Source of the DNA: an uncultured Bacilli bacterium
Lineage (GTDB): Bacteria; Bacillota_I; Bacilli_A; ML615J-28; CAG-698
NCBI GenBank assembly: GCA_947624315.1
Contig: CANQJU010000067.1
Location: 1-6,460, forward strand
Reading direction: 5' to 3'
Length of the DNA stretch: 6,460 nt
Below, one piece after another: positions 4,557-6,460 of this stretch; the stretch's first letter is position 1; each line of letters starts with the position of its first letter. A program made the position numbers and the translations under genes. The notes under the pieces were generated by a model that searched no databases, was not told the DNA's origin, and saw only the letters and a program-made list of their open reading frames with translations.

Positions 4557-5700
4557 AAAAGAATATTTTTCCTAAAAGTGGACGTTTACTTTTCTCAATT
4601 GCATTTTGTGGACAAACTTCAGCGCAACACCAACAGCGTATGCACTTGTGATTTGTTAAATGTGGATATTTTTTAGGCTCAATAACCATTGTCTTAGGTG
4701 GACAAATTTTAGCACATTCTCCACACTTAATGCATTTATCATGATTAATCTTTGGATGTTCTAAAAGAATATTGCGCAAAGGTTTAATTTTAAGAACCCT
4801 TAAACCTAAATTGCTTAAAGAGTCTTTTGGAGGAATAAAGGAAACATCAAAATCTTTTAAACTATCACCTAAAAGTTCAATTTTTTCTATTTCTCCACAT
4901 CCATATCCTCTTTCATTAGCAATATTTGTTATAAAACATTTACTACTATCTAAATGTATAACTTCACATGCAATTCTATCTAAACTAACGGCATCTAAAG
5001 AAGTTATAATGGCATTAGCAAACTTACTTTTTCCTCCACTTGATGGTCCTTCACCTTCAAGACCTAAAATACCATCACAAATATTAATGATATTTTTACC
5101 ATCAAGATTTTCTAAAATGGCTCCATATAAATCATTAATAGCTTCTCCAAATTCTAAAGGATTGCTAGCTCTAACATGCCAACCGGCTTTGTTTAACCCA
5201 TAAATTAAGCCAAAGAAGTTCTTTTCAGCAACCGTCATATAAGCAAGTGAGTGAGTTTTTAGTTTTGGTAAATTGATTAACACATCAACATCAATCATCT
5301 CTTTTGATACTTCAAATTCATTATATATTTTAGCATGATGATTTTGAATTGTTAGAAGTGTTTTATTGTTAACAATTTCCAATCCTTCTTCCATAATAAT
5401 ATCATATATACCATTTTTCTTTAAGGTGTAAGTTAGGTCACGAGTTGCGGGATTATCACCAATGGTAATATTATTAGTTCTCGTTTTAACAAGTTGAATA
5501 ACAGCTTGTAAAAAAATCGGATGAGTTGTAATTCCTAATGATTTATCAAATGGCCCTACACAATTGCATTTGATAAAAACTTTAGCATCCTTTTTTATCA
5601 ATGAATCTATTCCACCCAATAAAGATAATGATTCATTTATTTTATTTTTGATTAAATCAAGTGAATATTCTTCACATTTTTTTAAAACAACTTTGCTCAT
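4555..5700 (-). CDS. DUF362 protein with C-terminal 2[4Fe-4S] ferredoxin domain
   Basis: This 381-aa protein has a DUF362 domain at about residues 40-290, recognisable by IGDNPATRD (80-88), DVLINLPKLKTHSLAYMT (139-156), KNFFGLI (160-166) and the glycine-rich GLEGEGPSSGGK (213-224). A bacterial ferredoxin domain follows at about 318-370: CIKCGECAKICP (C323, C326, C329, C333) and CIRCWCCAEVCP (C353, C356, C359, C363), enough for two [4Fe-4S] clusters, with an additional C358 inside the second motif. It is probably a cytoplasmic electron carrier or redox enzyme; the catalytic role of this family is not known to me and I assign none. No signal peptide is seen. The start ATG has AAGGAGAG 5-6 nt upstream. 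It is transcribed alone, convergent with the LysM gene and divergent from the ECF gene. A 15-bp palindrome over its probable -10 region suggests repressor control. Confidence 0.88.
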   Translation of the reverse strand: MSKVVLKKCEEYSLDLIKNKINESLSLLGGIDSLIKKDAKVFIKCNCVGPFDKSLGITTHPIFLQAVIQLVKTRTNNITIGDNPATRDLTYTLKKNGIYDIIMEEGLEIVNNKTLLTIQNHHAKIYNEFEVSKEMIDVDVLINLPKLKTHSLAYMTVAEKNFFGLIYGLNKAGWHVRASNPLEFGEAINDLYGAILENLDGKNIINICDGILGLEGEGPSSGGKSKFANAIITSLDAVSLDRIACEVIHLDSSKCFITNIANERGYGCGEIEKIELLGDSLKDFDVSFIPPKDSLSNLGLRVLKIKPLRNILLEHPKINHDKCIKCGECAKICPPKTMVIEPKKYPHLTNHKCIRCWCCAEVCPQNAIEKSKRPLLGKIFF

Positions 5701-5718
5701 TTTTCTCTCCTTAGTTTA

Positions 5719-5733
5719 ATTGTATCATACAAT
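5719..5733. promoter_or_regulatory. 15-bp palindrome, candidate operator over the DUF362 promoter
   Basis: ATTGTATCATACAAT is a perfect inverted repeat (7-bp arms, one central base). On the minus strand it contains TGATACAAT, an extended -10 motif (TGnTACAAT), and an overlapping TATGAT; neither has a good -35 box at 17 bp. It lies about 7 bp upstream of the DUF362 ribosome binding site and about 24 bp from the -35 box of the divergent ECF gene. The arms resemble TTGTAT-type half sites of GntR-family repressors; the regulator is unknown. Confidence 0.5.
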
Positions 5734-5756
5734 GACAAAAATATCTATCATATTAA

Positions 5757-5785
5757 TTGAAAAAAAGTTTTAAAAGCATTATAAT
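5757..5785 (+). promoter_or_regulatory. Sigma-A-type promoter of the ECF S-component gene
   Basis: TTGAAA (5757-5762), 17 bp, TATAAT (5780-5785). The predicted start near 5792 gives a leader of only about 23 nt, mostly the GAGGTGA ribosome binding site. That leaves no room for an FMN or other riboswitch between this promoter and the gene. Confidence 0.8.
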
Positions 5786-5814
5786 ACGTGTATAAATTAT
5801 AAAGAGGTGAGAAA

Positions 5815-6453
5815 ATGAGAAGGCGAAGTGTTTTATTTATTACGCAAATTGCTGTTTTTGCAGCTCTTTCAACTGTTTTATATTTTCTAACTTTCCCTTT
5901 ACCACCATTTCCTAGTTTTTTGAAAATTCAATTTTCTAATCTTCCAGCTGTTATTGGGGGTTTTGCCTTAGGACCAATTGGAGGATTAATTATTATATTA
6001 GTGAGAACTTTAATTGCTCTACCATTTTCATCAAGTCAATATGTTGGTGAACTAGCCGATTTTTTAATCGGTGGAAGTGCTGTTTTAGTAAGTTCCTTGT
6101 TTTACAAAAAGTTTCATACTTTTAAAGGGGGAATATTAGCCCTTGGATGTGGAATGATTACTTGGGTTGGAGTATCTATTTTAGCAAATCGTTTTATTTT
6201 GGTGCCATTTTATATGACAGCATTTAAAATGACCGCTAATGATTTTGTGCAAATATTATCAGCTGTTCCATGGTCATCTATTTTTAAAACTATTACTGTT
6301 GATAATTATATGAGCGTTTATATTGTATGTTGTACAATTCCATTTAATTTAATTATTTCTTTAGTTGTTTCGTTAGTTACTTTATTAGTATATAAAAGAA
6401 TATCCAATTTCTTAAAGAAATTTTCTAAAGATGAGGACGAAAAAAAAGCATAG
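5815..6453 (+). CDS. ECF transporter substrate-binding (S) component, RibU-like
   Basis: This 212-aa membrane protein has about six hydrophobic segments (roughly 8-28, 43-66, 82-97, 105-128, 140-158, 166-194) and a charged C-terminal tail (KKFSKDEDEKKA). Features shared with riboflavin S components of the RibU family are FPLPPFPSFLKIQFSNLPA (27-45), IGGFALGPIGG (47-57), a short LVRTL (62-66), VGELADFLIGG (77-87) and the final PFNLI...LLVYKRIS (176-197). It should capture a vitamin, most likely riboflavin, and hand it to a shared EcfT/EcfA1/EcfA2 energising module encoded elsewhere. The ribosome binding site GAGGTGA lies 4 nt before the ATG, a close but workable distance. The gene has its own sigma-A promoter but lacks the FMN riboswitch that often precedes ribU, so substrate assignment stays provisional; other vitamin S components share parts of this pattern. 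Confidence 0.82.
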   Translation: MRRRSVLFITQIAVFAALSTVLYFLTFPLPPFPSFLKIQFSNLPAVIGGFALGPIGGLIIILVRTLIALPFSSSQYVGELADFLIGGSAVLVSSLFYKKFHTFKGGILALGCGMITWVGVSILANRFILVPFYMTAFKMTANDFVQILSAVPWSSIFKTITVDNYMSVYIVCCTIPFNLIISLVVSLVTLLVYKRISNFLKKFSKDEDEKKA

Positions 6454-6460
6454 ATTAAAG

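Noticed and set aside
4772..5203. 143-codon plus-strand ORF inside the DUF362 gene
   Set aside because: The minus-strand DUF362 frame has clear family motifs over the same bases; the plus frame is a shadow.
1..6460. Alternative genetic code (TGA read as Trp) given the very AT-rich sequence
   Set aside because: Trp codons in the conserved proteins are TGG, no in-frame TGA is needed, and spore coat genes argue against a mollicute.

Overview
The window is AT-rich DNA from a low-GC, endospore-forming Firmicute. The key marker is a clear cotE homologue (outer-coat morphogenetic protein) directly behind miaB, close to the miaB-ymcA-cotE order of Bacillus, followed by a LysM protein with a tyrosine-rich tail that looks like a second coat protein. 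Promoters are sigma-A-like with 17-bp spacers, Shine-Dalgarno sites are strong, and TGG encodes Trp. I would place it in Bacilli or Erysipelotrichia-like lineages, but the window does not fix the genus.

Left part (1-1800, minus strand): a nucleobase salvage region. A divergent-looking 350-aa uridine-kinase-like protein has a near-perfect consensus promoter. Downstream on the same strand, a second promoter starts a roughly 310-nt leader for an NCS2 (UraA/PyrP-like) permease, of which only the first 88 codons lie in the window. The leader has two consecutive control stages: first a guanine-class purine riboswitch with a terminator/antiterminator switch, then a 33-codon ORF with a strong ribosome binding site whose stop codon ends 3 nt before a second terminator-like hairpin next to the permease ribosome binding site. 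This two-stage leader is the most interesting thing in the window.

Middle part (1801-4556, plus strand): miaB (tRNA methylthiotransferase) from its own sigma-A promoter, then cotE (GTG start, own terminator), then the LysM/Tyr-rich putative coat gene. No terminator separates miaB from cotE; a long hairpin sits there instead. A possible sigma-E-like promoter precedes the LysM gene.

Right part (4527-6460): a bidirectional terminator shared with a convergent DUF362/ferredoxin protein of unknown role. A divergent intergenic region follows, holding a perfect 15-bp palindrome and a good sigma-A promoter, and then a RibU-like ECF transporter substrate-binding component that ends just before the window edge. 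No mobile elements, CRISPR arrays, tRNA or rRNA genes were seen.
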